DNA of 64,000 nt from Pontibacter kalidii (GCF_026278245.1 NZ_CP111079.1:2854501-2918500), one strand, 5' to 3'. Numbered from the stretch's first letter, positions 43,470 to 52,518 are shown. Numbers and translations: made by a program. Notes: generated by a model from the sequence alone, not told the origin.

Positions 43470-46451
43470 ATGAAGAAACATGTACTACTTACCCTTCTGA
43501 TGCTCTTGATGCTTCTCCCGGTGGCATGGGCTCAGACCCAGGTCGTGTCCGGCAGGGTTACCTCCGCCGCCGACCGCGCTGCCCTTCCGGGTGTAACCGT
43601 GCTGGAGAAAGGCACCTCGAATGGCGTCACGACGGGGAGTGACGGCGAATACAACCTCACCGTTCAGCCAAACGCCACGCTCGTGTTCCGGTTCATCGGC
43701 ATGGCCCCACAGGAAGTGCCCGTTGCCGGGAGAGCTACTGTGAACGTGCAGCTCAGCCCCGATCAGCAGCAGCTGAGCGAGGTAGTGGTGGTTGGCTACG
43801 GTACCCAGCTGAAGCAGGAGCTGACCGGCAACATCGCGCAGATATCCGGCGAGGAGATCGCCAACATTCCCACGCCTTCGCTGGAGACGGCTTTGCAGGG
43901 CCGGGCCGCCGGCGTATATATTAACCAGGGCAGCGGCAAGCTGGGGCAGGGCATCAACATCCGCATCCGCGGGGCCGCCTCGGTTTCGGCCAGCAATCAG
44001 CCGCTCTATGTGGTGGATGGCATACCCGTTACCTCATCCGACTTAGGAACGTCCAACTCCGAGCCACTCAACCCCATCGCTGACATTAACCCGAACGATA
44101 TTGCCTCCATCGAGATTCTGAAGGATGCCTCGGCCGCCGCCATCTATGGCTCCAGGGCTTCGAACGGCGTGGTGATCATCACCACCAAGCGCGGACAGGC
44201 CGGCAAGACGAACGTTACCTTCAACTACTACACCGGCTTCAGCCGCCCCACCAAGATCCGGGAGTTCCTCAATGCCGAGGAGTACATCGAGCTCTTCTCC
44301 GAGGCCATCGAGAACGTAGGCGGCGACCCTGCCAGTGTCTTCGCCAGAAACGGCCTCGACATCAATTCCCCGTACGACCAGAACTGGGGCGAAGAACCGT
44401 TCAGAACTGGCAGCGTATCGCAGTATGAGATCGCCCTGAGCGGCGGCAACGAGAAGACGCGCTTCTACATCAACGGTAACTATAACACCACCGACGGTAT
44501 CCTGGTGGGCAACGAGTTCGACAGGGCCTCCGGCCGCTTCAACGTGGACCACAGCATCAGCGACCGCGTCAGGATCGGGACCAACGTTTCGCTGATCCGC
44601 ACCCTGAACCAGCGCGTATCCGACGACAATGCCTTCTCGAATGTCATCCAGCTGAACGCCCTGCCTCCTATTCAGCCCAAGATCGATCCGGAAACCGGGG
44701 AGCTTAACCGCAAGACGCTCTACTACAACAACCTGATCGACCAGCGCGACGGCTTTAACGACGCCCTGACCTACCGCACGATCAGTACCGCGTTCCTGGA
44801 AGTGGACGTACTGCAGAACCTGCGCTTCAGAACCGAGCATGGCATCGATTTCCTCAACCTGCAGGAAGAGCTCTACCTGGGCAGGCAAACGCAGGACGGG
44901 GGGCCCTCCGGCTACGGGTACAACTCGCAGCTGACCTCCACCAACTACAACACCAACAACACGTTCACCTACAACGGCGTTTTCGGGGGTGAGCACAAGC
45001 TGGAGGCCCTGCTCGGTTTCAGTTACCAGCGGGCGAACACGAGCGCTGCCTCGGTCGAGGCCCGCGGCTTCCCGAGCGACAGGTTCCAGAAAATTGCCAG
45101 CGCCGCCCGCATTACGAGCGGCTCCTCCTCCGAGACGGGCTATGTGTTCGCCTCTTATTACACCCGTGCCAACTACGTATTCCGCGACAGGTACCTGTTC
45201 AGCGGCAGCGTGCGCGTGGATGGCTCCTCCCGGTTCGGGTCAGGCAACCGCTTCGGAGCATTCCCGGCGGCCTCTGCCGGCTGGATCCTGACGCAGGAGC
45301 CCTTCCTGAGCGGGTCCAACCTGTTCAGCTTCCTGAAGTTGAGGGCTAGCTATGGCTTAACGGGTAACGCCGAGATCAGCAATTTTGCCCCCTTAGCCCT
45401 TTATAGTGCCGCTGCCTACGAAGAATTGGCCGGCCTGGTACCCGCCAGCCTGCCGAGCGAGGACCTGCGCTGGGAAAAGACCAAGCAGCTGGATGTAGGC
45501 CTCGACTTCGGGTTGTTTAACGACAGGATTACGGGGGAGGTGGACTACTACATCAAGAATACCGAAGACCTCCTGCTCAACCTGCCCATCCCGGGCTACA
45601 ACGGCTATACCATCATCACCAAGAACATCGGTAAGCTGGAAAACAAGGGATTTGAGTTTGTGCTGAACACGCAGAACCTGGTGGGCGAGTTCCTGTGGAG
45701 TTCCAACTTTAACATTGCCTTCAACCGAAACAAGGTGACTGACCTAGGCGGCAACACGATTTTCGGCAACTCCAGAGGGCTTGGTCAGATACGCGAAGGC
45801 GAGCCGATGGGGGTATTTTGGGGGCCGAAGTATGCCGGCGTGGATCCGCAGACCGGGGATGCGCTGTACTATGTGCAGGCCGGCAGCGATGAGACCACCA
45901 GCAACTATAGCCTGGCCGAGGAGCAGCGGGTAGGCAACCCGAACCCCGACTTTACCGGGGGCCTTACCAACAACTTCTCCTACAAGGGCTTCGACCTGAA
46001 CGTGCTCCTGCAATTCGTGTCCGGAAACGACATCTTCAACATGGCCGGGTTCTTCCAGTCGGTAAACGGCGACTACTTCGATAACCAGACCAAGGACCAG
46101 CTGAACCGGTGGCAGCAGCCGGGTGATGTGACCGATGTGCCGCAGGCCCGCTACCTGGCGAGCAACGGCGGGGGAAGGTCCTCCCGCTGGGTGCAGGATG
46201 GCTCCTTCCTGAGGATCAACAATGTGAACCTGGGCTACCGGCTTCCGGCTACCCTCACCGACAGAGTTGGCCTGCAGTCGGCCAGAATCTACGTGCAGGC
46301 AACCAACCTGGCCACTTTTACCGACTACGACGGTTACGACCCGGAGGTGAACACCACCTACTTCGGCCGTAGCAACGTGAACCTTGGCCACGACTTCTAC
46401 ACCCCTCCGCTTGCCAAAACCTTCACGATTGGTGTAAACATTGGTCTGTAA
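43470..46451 (+). CDS. SusC/RagA-family TonB-linked outer-membrane protein
   Basis: A 993-residue TonB-dependent transporter from the ATG at 43470 (MKKHVLLTLL, signal peptide ending VAWAQ). The mature protein begins with a carboxypeptidase-regulatory-like domain (VVSGRVTSAADRAALPGVTV), then SEVVVVGYGTQLKQELTGNI, the SusC-type TonB box/plug with GAASVSASNQPLYVVDGIPV and SIEILKDASAAAIYGSRASN, and a 22-strand barrel. With the SusD-like gene 18 nt downstream it forms one outer-membrane uptake system for a glycan or other oligomer. No glycosidase is adjacent, so the substrate is unknown. The frame is open upstream to 43374, but that lacks the signal peptide. The gene has no AAGTATA motif over 3 kb. 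Confidence 0.94.
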   Translation: MKKHVLLTLLMLLMLLPVAWAQTQVVSGRVTSAADRAALPGVTVLEKGTSNGVTTGSDGEYNLTVQPNATLVFRFIGMAPQEVPVAGRATVNVQLSPDQQQLSEVVVVGYGTQLKQELTGNIAQISGEEIANIPTPSLETALQGRAAGVYINQGSGKLGQGINIRIRGAASVSASNQPLYVVDGIPVTSSDLGTSNSEPLNPIADINPNDIASIEILKDASAAAIYGSRASNGVVIITTKRGQAGKTNVTFNYYTGFSRPTKIREFLNAEEYIELFSEAIENVGGDPASVFARNGLDINSPYDQNWGEEPFRTGSVSQYEIALSGGNEKTRFYINGNYNTTDGILVGNEFDRASGRFNVDHSISDRVRIGTNVSLIRTLNQRVSDDNAFSNVIQLNALPPIQPKIDPETGELNRKTLYYNNLIDQRDGFNDALTYRTISTAFLEVDVLQNLRFRTEHGIDFLNLQEELYLGRQTQDGGPSGYGYNSQLTSTNYNTNNTFTYNGVFGGEHKLEALLGFSYQRANTSAASVEARGFPSDRFQKIASAARITSGSSSETGYVFASYYTRANYVFRDRYLFSGSVRVDGSSRFGSGNRFGAFPAASAGWILTQEPFLSGSNLFSFLKLRASYGLTGNAEISNFAPLALYSAAAYEELAGLVPASLPSEDLRWEKTKQLDVGLDFGLFNDRITGEVDYYIKNTEDLLLNLPIPGYNGYTIITKNIGKLENKGFEFVLNTQNLVGEFLWSSNFNIAFNRNKVTDLGGNTIFGNSRGLGQIREGEPMGVFWGPKYAGVDPQTGDALYYVQAGSDETTSNYSLAEEQRVGNPNPDFTGGLTNNFSYKGFDLNVLLQFVSGNDIFNMAGFFQSVNGDYFDNQTKDQLNRWQQPGDVTDVPQARYLASNGGGRSSRWVQDGSFLRINNVNLGYRLPATLTDRVGLQSARIYVQATNLATFTDYDGYDPEVNTTYFGRSNVNLGHDFYTPPLAKTFTIGVNIGL

Positions 46452-46469
46452 CCCTTAGCCTGAAACGAC

Positions 46470-47849
46470 ATGAAACTGAGACATAAAATACTAGCCGCCC
46501 TGTTTATACTTTGCCTCGGCTCCACGGCCTGCGAAGACATGCTGGATGTGGAGCCCAAGCAGTCGATTGACGCCAGGGATGCCATCATTACCGAAGATGA
46601 CCTGCAGGGTGCCGTGATCGGAATGTATGCCATACTCGGAGGGCCTGAGCTATACGGCACCAACCTCTTGCTGCTGCCCGAACTACTTGGGGCGGAGGAG
46701 AACGTAGCCTGGTACGGTACCTTTGCCGGTTACCGGCAAGTAGCCAACAAAACCATGACTTCCGACAACATCGAGGCGCAGCGGACCTGGGTGGGGGCTT
46801 ATGCCGCCATCAACCTGGCCAACATTATCCTGAGCAAGCTGGACATCGTCAGCGACCCCGCTACCCGCGACAGGATGGAGGGCGAGGCGCTCTTTGTGCG
46901 TGGCATGCTGCACTTCGAGCTGGTAAGACTGTATGGCAGGGCCTGGAACGACGGTGACCCGAACACCAACCTGGGCGTGCCGATCCGCACCACCGCTGTC
47001 ACCACCGAAGAGGAGGCGAGAACCTTCGCCCCGCGCAACACCGTGGCCGAAGTATATGCCCAGGCACAGCAGGACCTGGAGCGCGCCAAGGAACTCTTGC
47101 CCGAGCTGAACGAGGAACGGGCTAACACCTATGCCGCTAGTGCTTTCCTGGCCCGCTTGCACCTGCAGCGCCAGGAGTACGCGGCAGCGCTTGAGGAAGC
47201 CAACCGCGTAATTGAGGAAGGCCCCTTTAACCTGAACCCCAGCGTGACGGCCATCTTCCGCAACGATAACACCGCCGAGTCCATCTGGGAGATACAGCAG
47301 AATGACCAGAACAATGCCGGTACCGCCAACGACGGACTCACCACCTTTTATGCCGACCTGGAAGGCATTGGCCGCGGGGACATTGCCGTGCTTTCCTACG
47401 ACCTCTACGAAGAGCAGGATGCCCGCCTCTCCGAGCTCATTTACGAGGGCTTCCTGTATGGCGACATCCAAACCGGCAAGTGGACGGACTTTGGCCAAAA
47501 CATTCCGGTGGTGCGGCTGGCCGAGATGTACCTGATCCGTGCAGAGGCCAATCTGAGGCTGGGCTCGGCGGTGGGCGCCACCCCGCTCGAGGACATAAAC
47601 CGCATCCGGGAACGAGCCGGCGCTACCCTACTCAGCAGCGTTACCCTGGAGGATGTGCTGCTGGAGCGCCGCCTGGAACTGGCCTTCGAGGGCTTCAGGA
47701 TTCACGACATCAAACGCACTGAAGACGTACTGGAGGGAGATGCCTACACCATCCCCTGGAACTCGCCGGAACTGGTGATGCCAATTCCGAGGAGGGAGAT
47801 AGACGCCAGCCAGGGAGAGCTGACGCAGAACCCCGGCTACTCAGGGTAG
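46470..47849 (+). CDS. SusD/RagB-family lipoprotein
   Basis: A 459-residue surface lipoprotein: signal and lipobox LGSTACEDMLDVEPKQS, a TPR-like helical core (TWVGAYAAINLANIILSKLD; GEALFVRGMLHFELVRLYGR; ANTYAASAFLARLHLQRQEY) and the C-terminal SusD part with LIRAEANLRLG, INRIRERAGA, LLERRLELAFEGFRIHDIKR. It caps the SusC barrel and binds the substrate outside the cell. It follows susC by 18 nt and ends in a clear terminator. At 459 residues, it is shorter than the classical 550-residue SusD, as many peptide- or small-glycan-type homologues are. Confidence 0.93.
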   Translation: MKLRHKILAALFILCLGSTACEDMLDVEPKQSIDARDAIITEDDLQGAVIGMYAILGGPELYGTNLLLLPELLGAEENVAWYGTFAGYRQVANKTMTSDNIEAQRTWVGAYAAINLANIILSKLDIVSDPATRDRMEGEALFVRGMLHFELVRLYGRAWNDGDPNTNLGVPIRTTAVTTEEEARTFAPRNTVAEVYAQAQQDLERAKELLPELNEERANTYAASAFLARLHLQRQEYAAALEEANRVIEEGPFNLNPSVTAIFRNDNTAESIWEIQQNDQNNAGTANDGLTTFYADLEGIGRGDIAVLSYDLYEEQDARLSELIYEGFLYGDIQTGKWTDFGQNIPVVRLAEMYLIRAEANLRLGSAVGATPLEDINRIRERAGATLLSSVTLEDVLLERRLELAFEGFRIHDIKRTEDVLEGDAYTIPWNSPELVMPIPRREIDASQGELTQNPGYSG

Positions 47850-47866
47850 AAAACTTTTTAATGTCT

Positions 47867-47903
47867 AAAAGCGGCTCTTATACTTTCAGGAGCCGCTTTT
47901 TTT
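47867..47903 (+). terminator. Rho-independent terminator of the susC/susD operon
   Basis: AAAAGCGGCTC and GAGCCGCTTTT form 11-nt arms around a 12-nt loop, followed by T residues. The loop contains a TATACTT motif. Confidence 0.87.
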
Positions 47904-47929
47904 ATTATTTTTCTATATTAACTAAACTT

Positions 47930-47945
47930 TTAGTTTTGAAACTAA
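47930..47945. promoter_or_regulatory. Palindromic operator overlapping the BlaI-type gene promoter
   Basis: TTAGTTT-TG-AAACTAA is a perfect dyad with 7-nt arms. It overlaps TAGTTTTG (47931-47938), which fits the -7 box TAnnTTTG. Further half-sites (AACTAAA, TAGTTA, TTAGTTA) flank it up to 47984. This is the arrangement expected for autorepression by the BlaI-family protein encoded just downstream; binding itself is inferred. Confidence 0.65.
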
Positions 47946-47992
47946 GTATATAGTTATATCTTTACTACATCATCACAGTTAGTTATACCTCT

Positions 47993-48385
47993 ATGAAAGA
48001 ATTGACCAAAGCAGAGGAAGAGATCATGCAGGTGCTCTGGAAGCTGGAGCGGGCTTTTGTGCGCGACATTCTGGAGGAGTTGCCGGAGCCCAAGCCAGCC
48101 TACAATACCGTGTCTACCATCGTGCGTATACTCGAAACAAAGGCCTTTGTGGGGCACGAGGCTTTCGGCAAGTCGCACCAGTACTTCCCGCTGGTAGACC
48201 AAGACAAGTATAAGAGCTTCTTCCTGAAGAACTTTATGAGCGGCTACTTCGGTGGCTCCTTCGAGCGGCTGGTGTCGTTCTTCGCCAAGGATAACAACCT
48301 GAACGTGCAGGAACTCGACCAGCTGCTTAAACACGTAAAACAGGATCTGGACGAAAAAAGCGACAGCGATGGAAGCCATACTTAA
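47993..48385 (+). CDS. BlaI/MecI/CopY-family transcriptional repressor
   Basis: A 130-residue repressor: an N-terminal winged helix (MKELTKAEEEIMQVLWKLER, then AYNTVSTIVRILETKAFVGH as the recognition region) and a helical dimerisation part (GGSFERLVSFFAKDNNLNVQ...). It overlaps the M56 protease gene by 17 nt, the standard BlaI-BlaR pairing, in which signal-driven proteolysis lifts repression. It likely represses its own operon through the AACTAA-type dyad upstream. No beta-lactamase gene is near; in Bacteroidota such pairs control varied envelope functions. Confidence 0.92.
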   Translation: MKELTKAEEEIMQVLWKLERAFVRDILEELPEPKPAYNTVSTIVRILETKAFVGHEAFGKSHQYFPLVDQDKYKSFFLKNFMSGYFGGSFERLVSFFAKDNNLNVQELDQLLKHVKQDLDEKSDSDGSHT

Positions 48386-49679
48386 TTACACATTAAAGAT
48401 AAGCATAGCCCTGCTGGCTTTGTACCTATTTTACATCCTGGTGCTACGGGGCCAGAACAGCTTCCGCTTTAACCGGGCCTACCTGCTATTGGCCCCTATT
48501 ATCGCGCTGCGGCTCCCCCTCATCAAGTGGCCTACCCTACTTGCCCCGGATACTTTTGCCAGCCAGGCACTGCAGGCAGTGCAACTGGATGAGCTTGTTG
48601 TGAACCCCTATCCCCCGGCAGCGGCGGAAACTGCGGCAACAGTGCAGTTGGTTAACACGGCGCTTCTAAGTTTATACTTGCTGGGTGTGGCGCTTGTGCT
48701 TTTTAAGCTGGTTCGGCAACTGTGGCAGATCCGGCAGCTGAAGGCACAGGCTACACTTGCCCGGCAGGCCGAAGGGATAAACCTATACCACCTGAACAGT
48801 CCCTACCCCGCCTTTGCTTTTGGCAAGAATATTTTCCTGAGCCGACTACAGGAGCAGTTACACCCGCAGGAGCGGGAGCAGGTCCTGGCCCATGAGCTGG
48901 CGCACGTGAAGTATGGCCACACCTGGGATGTGCTCTTATACGAAGTGCTCTCGGCCATCCTTTGGTTTCATCCCGCCGTGTGGCTCTTAAAGCAGGAGCT
49001 GCGCGATGTGCACGAATACCAGGCCGACGACGCCGTGGTGACCAGGCACCAAACACAAAAGTATACTTCGCTCCTCTCAAGGGAGGCCCTGCTAAGTATG
49101 GGCTTGCCGGTAGGCAGCTATTTTACCAAGCCCCAGGTGCTTAAGCGCCTGCACATGCTGCAACTGCAGGGGCGCAAACCAAGCTGGATACGCCCGCTGC
49201 TCGCCGCCCCGCTCTTACTGGTCTTAACCTTTCTGCTTGCCCGACAGCAGGCTACGGCCGAACACCAAGGCCTAACCGCTGCCTCAGATAGCTTGACAAG
49301 CAAGCTTCCGCCTGCCCCCCTTCGAGACGCTGAGGTGGTTGCTCCTGCCCCATCCAGAGAACAGCCTTATACTTATGTGGAGCAGATGCCAATCTTTGAA
49401 GGCGGGGATGAGGCAATGCTAGCTTTCCTAGGTAAAAATATCCGCTACCCTGAACAGGCAGAGGACGCCGGTACCGAGGGTTTGGTAGTGCTGAGTTTTG
49501 TGGTAGAAGCTGATGGCAGCCTGCACGATATCACGGTGGTGAAGTCGCTGGGCGATGGCACTGAAGAGGAAGCCATCCGCGTGGTAGAAAAGATGGACGG
49601 CATGTGGCACCCCGGCAGGCAGAACGGCAGAGCAGTTCCCGTCCAGTATACGTTGCCCGTCCGCTTCGCCATCAGGTAA
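48369..49679 (+). CDS. M56 (BlaR1-like) metallopeptidase with C-terminal TonB domain
   Basis: A 436-residue membrane protease. Hydrophobic segments lie at about 8-27, 33-50 and 95-115, followed by the zinc site VLAHELAHVKYGH (HExxH) and EYQADDAVV with the third ligand region, then another membrane segment near residue 275 (LLAAPLLLVLTFLLA). The last 100 residues are a TonB C-terminal domain (YTYVEQMPIFEGGDEAMLAF to LPVRFAIR), in the periplasm where BlaR1 of Firmicutes has its penicillin sensor. The TonB domain may therefore be the sensing part. It overlaps the repressor gene. Confidence 0.92.
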   Translation: MEAILNYTLKISIALLALYLFYILVLRGQNSFRFNRAYLLLAPIIALRLPLIKWPTLLAPDTFASQALQAVQLDELVVNPYPPAAAETAATVQLVNTALLSLYLLGVALVLFKLVRQLWQIRQLKAQATLARQAEGINLYHLNSPYPAFAFGKNIFLSRLQEQLHPQEREQVLAHELAHVKYGHTWDVLLYEVLSAILWFHPAVWLLKQELRDVHEYQADDAVVTRHQTQKYTSLLSREALLSMGLPVGSYFTKPQVLKRLHMLQLQGRKPSWIRPLLAAPLLLVLTFLLARQQATAEHQGLTAASDSLTSKLPPAPLRDAEVVAPAPSREQPYTYVEQMPIFEGGDEAMLAFLGKNIRYPEQAEDAGTEGLVVLSFVVEADGSLHDITVVKSLGDGTEEEAIRVVEKMDGMWHPGRQNGRAVPVQYTLPVRFAIR

Positions 49680-49776
49680 AGTATAATTTATCCTTCCTGA
49701 AAGACCTTTTTCAGCTCGTTTTGGGCTGATGCAGGATACCTATTGTCTTTTCTCAAACCTTAAAACATACAAAATC

Positions 49777-50604
49777 ATGAAAAACACATTCAGACAACTA
49801 ACCGCTGCCGCACTGCTAAGTATGGCTATACTCGCTGCTGCCCCATCCGCACTGGCGCAAACATCAGAAAAACCTTACACTTACGTGGAACAGATGCCTG
49901 TTTTCAAGGGCGGGGAAGCGGAAATGATGAAATTCCTGGGCAGTAACATTAACTACCCTGCCGATGCCATAAAAGCCGGTGTGGAGGGGCTGGTGGTGCT
50001 TTCGTTTGTGATAGACGCCAACGGCTCCGTACACGATATGCGGGTAGTAAAATCCCTGAGCACCAGCACCGATGCCGAGGCAACCCGCGTGGCGAAGATG
50101 ACCGACGGTAAATGGCAGCCGGGCAAGCAGAATGGCAAAACAGTAGCCGTACAGTATACTTTGCCCGTACGTTTTGCCATGAAGAATGCACCTGCCGATG
50201 CCGCCGGGCCAGACCAGCAGCCACAATTTAAGGGCGGGCAGCAAGCGCTGATGCGAACGATAAACCAGCACCTGAAAGTGCCGGAGGAGGCGAAGCAAGA
50301 GCACCTGAACGCCCGCGTAGTGGTAAAGTTCACAGTAGAGAAAGACGGCACGGTGTCCAACATCAAACTAGCTAGTACCAAGTTAAAGAAAACCGTGGGC
50401 CCCGACGCCACGCTCGACTACATGGATGCCTCCACCTTTAACCTGCAGAACAAAACCATACTTGCCAAGCTGGCAGAGGCCGCAGCAGCAGCCGTAAAAG
50501 CTACCTCCGGCCAATGGCAGCCTGCTACTAAAAACGGGCAGGCTGTAGCCGCAGAACTGGCGCTGCCGGTGCAGTTTGTAGGTAGTGAGGCAGGAGGTAA
50601 GTAG
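49777..50604 (+). CDS. Secreted protein with two TonB C-terminal-like domains
   Basis: A 275-residue protein from the ATG at 49777 (MKNTFRQLT, signal peptide ending SALAQ). The first TonB-type domain starts TYVEQMPVFKGGEAEMMKFL and ends LPVRFAMK; a more divergent second domain starts QQPQFKGGQQALMRTINQHL and ends ALPVQFVG. There is no membrane anchor or proline-rich spacer, so it cannot energise transport like TonB itself; it is probably a free periplasmic protein. The first domain is very close to the tail of the M56 protein upstream, suggesting duplication and a binding partner in common. Confidence 0.85.
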   Translation: MKNTFRQLTAAALLSMAILAAAPSALAQTSEKPYTYVEQMPVFKGGEAEMMKFLGSNINYPADAIKAGVEGLVVLSFVIDANGSVHDMRVVKSLSTSTDAEATRVAKMTDGKWQPGKQNGKTVAVQYTLPVRFAMKNAPADAAGPDQQPQFKGGQQALMRTINQHLKVPEEAKQEHLNARVVVKFTVEKDGTVSNIKLASTKLKKTVGPDATLDYMDASTFNLQNKTILAKLAEAAAAAVKATSGQWQPATKNGQAVAAELALPVQFVGSEAGGK

Positions 50605-50638
50605 AAAAGCGCTTATTGATTTAATAAGGAATTAACGC

Positions 50639-51928
50639 ATGAGGCGATACATACCTCCTATTAACCCGCTGGTAAAAATTCTGACAACATGTACGAAGCG
50701 TCAAACGAAGTCCGGTGGTGTGTTCTATTTCATTCTCTCCGTGTTGTCCTTGGTAGCAGGGTGTAAAAGTACAGCACCAATAGAGACCATTGCTTTTAAG
50801 AATAACTACAAATTTAGCGCTGACATAACGGAGAGAACGGAGAAAGACACAGTTGCCTGGAAGTATCAATTGGCAGCAGCAGATTTTGCCACGAAGGGCG
50901 ATTACAGGAAAGCGTTGGAGCAGTGGGATATGGCAATCCCTGGAAAGTTTGCACCTTATACGGAGCGTGAGATAGATTCTCTTCGCTCAGAATACAGCGT
51001 AGTTCCAGCCTTGAAGTATATTGTGGAGCAGGCAAAGTCACACCAGGTCATCCTTATAAACGAGGCCCACCATAGTTCCCTTCACCGGGTATTTACCAGA
51101 TCGCTTCTCCAGGAGCTCTACGACAAGGGGTATAAAAACCTTGGCTTAGAAGCCTTAACCAACGGGGAACTAAAAGACAACCTGCTTCATAGCAGAAAGT
51201 ACCCCGTTATGGAGACCGGCCACTACACCAAGGACCCTCAGTTTGGGAACCTCATCAGGGTGGCGATGGAGATCGGGTATAACCTGTTTCCCTATGAGAC
51301 GACTGAGCGCAGCAACGGCAAACCCCGGGAAATAGATCAGGCTAGAAATATTCAGGAAGCTATAAAGAGCCGGCCAAACGAAAAGTTCTTGATCCATTGT
51401 GGGTTTGGCCATGTGGTGGAGGGGGAACACGACATGTGGGAGAAAGCGATGGCCGGAAGACTGGCAGAGTTTACAGGAATGGATCCATTAACGATAGACC
51501 AGGTGCATTATAGTGAAAAGAGCAAACCAGAACTGAGCCACCCACTTCTTAAAGCTTTCAACATCGCTCAACCCTCCGTTCTGCTAGATCAGGAGAACCA
51601 GCCTTTCCGGTTCGAGCGTGGCAAAACCTGGGCCGATATAGCGGTGCTTCACCCGTTCACCTCCTACATACATGAGAGGCCCAGCTGGCTTTTTGAGAAT
51701 GGCAATAGACCCGTGGACATTAACTTGAAAGAGGTTGATATTACCTTTCCTGTTCTGGTGATAGCTTTTAAAAATGGAGAGAAGATAGCTGAGGCAGTTC
51801 CCGTAGACATACTTGAAGTTAGAGCAAAGACTAGTCCTTCATATCTTGCGCTGCCGAAAGGAAAGTATGAGATTGTGATAGTTAATAAGAAAGAAGAGGC
51901 CCGGAAGTTTGAACTAAAGGTAAAATGA
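50639..51928 (+). CDS. ChaN/EreA-like lipoprotein, function unknown
   Basis: A 429-residue lipoprotein (signal in FILSVLSLVAGCKS; about 40 extra residues precede, so the start may be further on). Residues about 135-300 contain VILINEAHHSSLHRVFTRSL, YKNLGLEAL and LIHCGFGHVVEGEHDMWE, the pattern of His and Glu residues seen in the ChaN/erythromycin-esterase-like/TIKI fold, with a possible metal or haem site. The C-terminal 80 residues form a beta-rich domain. It lies between two TonB-domain genes, with AT-richer base use. Family assignment is moderate and function unknown. Confidence 0.6.
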   Translation: MRRYIPPINPLVKILTTCTKRQTKSGGVFYFILSVLSLVAGCKSTAPIETIAFKNNYKFSADITERTEKDTVAWKYQLAAADFATKGDYRKALEQWDMAIPGKFAPYTEREIDSLRSEYSVVPALKYIVEQAKSHQVILINEAHHSSLHRVFTRSLLQELYDKGYKNLGLEALTNGELKDNLLHSRKYPVMETGHYTKDPQFGNLIRVAMEIGYNLFPYETTERSNGKPREIDQARNIQEAIKSRPNEKFLIHCGFGHVVEGEHDMWEKAMAGRLAEFTGMDPLTIDQVHYSEKSKPELSHPLLKAFNIAQPSVLLDQENQPFRFERGKTWADIAVLHPFTSYIHERPSWLFENGNRPVDINLKEVDITFPVLVIAFKNGEKIAEAVPVDILEVRAKTSPSYLALPKGKYEIVIVNKKEEARKFELKVK

Positions 51929-52046
51929 GAGTTGCGTAACTTATACTGAAGCTGTGTTTCGGCTACGGTTCTCTCCCTTGGCGTTTGGGGTTTATACTAT
52001 TCAGCTAAAATGACAGGCTCCCGGCGCTTATAAACGAAAGAAGCAA

Positions 52047-52054
52047 TATCTTTG
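52047..52054 (+). promoter_or_regulatory. Bacteroidota -7 promoter box (TATCTTTG)
   Basis: TATCTTTG, an exact TAnnTTTG match, lies 22 nt before the ATG at 52077 of the next TonB-domain gene, so this gene has its own promoter and a leader of under 20 nt. Confidence 0.65.
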
Positions 52055-52076
52055 GGTTCTTACATTTCGCACACAG

Positions 52077-52496
52077 ATGAACAAGTTATTTACGGCTACT
52101 CTATTTACCGCAGTAGTTATACTTTCCAATGCAGCTTTTGCCCAAGATTCAACAGCAGTCTCAACAGAAGAAACTTGGACCTACGTTGAACGGCTCCCTC
52201 AATTCCAAGGCGGCGACGAGGCTATGTTCAGCTTTCTTGGCTCTCATATCAAAGTGCCTAAAAACCCGCCGGCTGGTACAGTTATCTTAAGCTTTATTGT
52301 GGAGGTAGATGGTTCTGTAGACGATGTGCAGGTAGTGCAGAGTCTTTCCCCGGAAGTAGACGCTTCCTGTATAAAAGCAATTTATAAGATGAGCGGTAAG
52401 TGGGAGCCAGGCATGCAGAACCAAAAACTAGTGCCGGTGCGCTTTACCATCCCCATTGACATGGCACCTGCCTCAGCCAGAAAGAGGAAAGAGTAG
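52077..52496 (+). CDS. Secreted single TonB C-terminal domain protein
   Basis: A 139-residue protein: signal peptide MNKLFTATLFTAVVILSNAA with a FAQ cleavage site, then one TonB-type domain (TYVERLPQFQGGDEAMFSFL, VEVDGSVDDVQVVQSLSPEV, VPVRFTIPID). It is the third TonB-type gene in 4 kb and, like the second, has no anchor. It has its own promoter and is followed by a hairpin. Confidence 0.85.
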   Translation: MNKLFTATLFTAVVILSNAAFAQDSTAVSTEETWTYVERLPQFQGGDEAMFSFLGSHIKVPKNPPAGTVILSFIVEVDGSVDDVQVVQSLSPEVDASCIKAIYKMSGKWEPGMQNQKLVPVRFTIPIDMAPASARKRKE

Positions 52497-52518
52497 GTGT
52501 AAAATCCTAAAGTATAAC

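Noticed and set aside
47993..49679. Beta-lactam resistance island
   Set aside because: A BlaI/BlaR-type pair is present, but there is no beta-lactamase or penicillin-binding sensor domain; the sensor end is a TonB domain.
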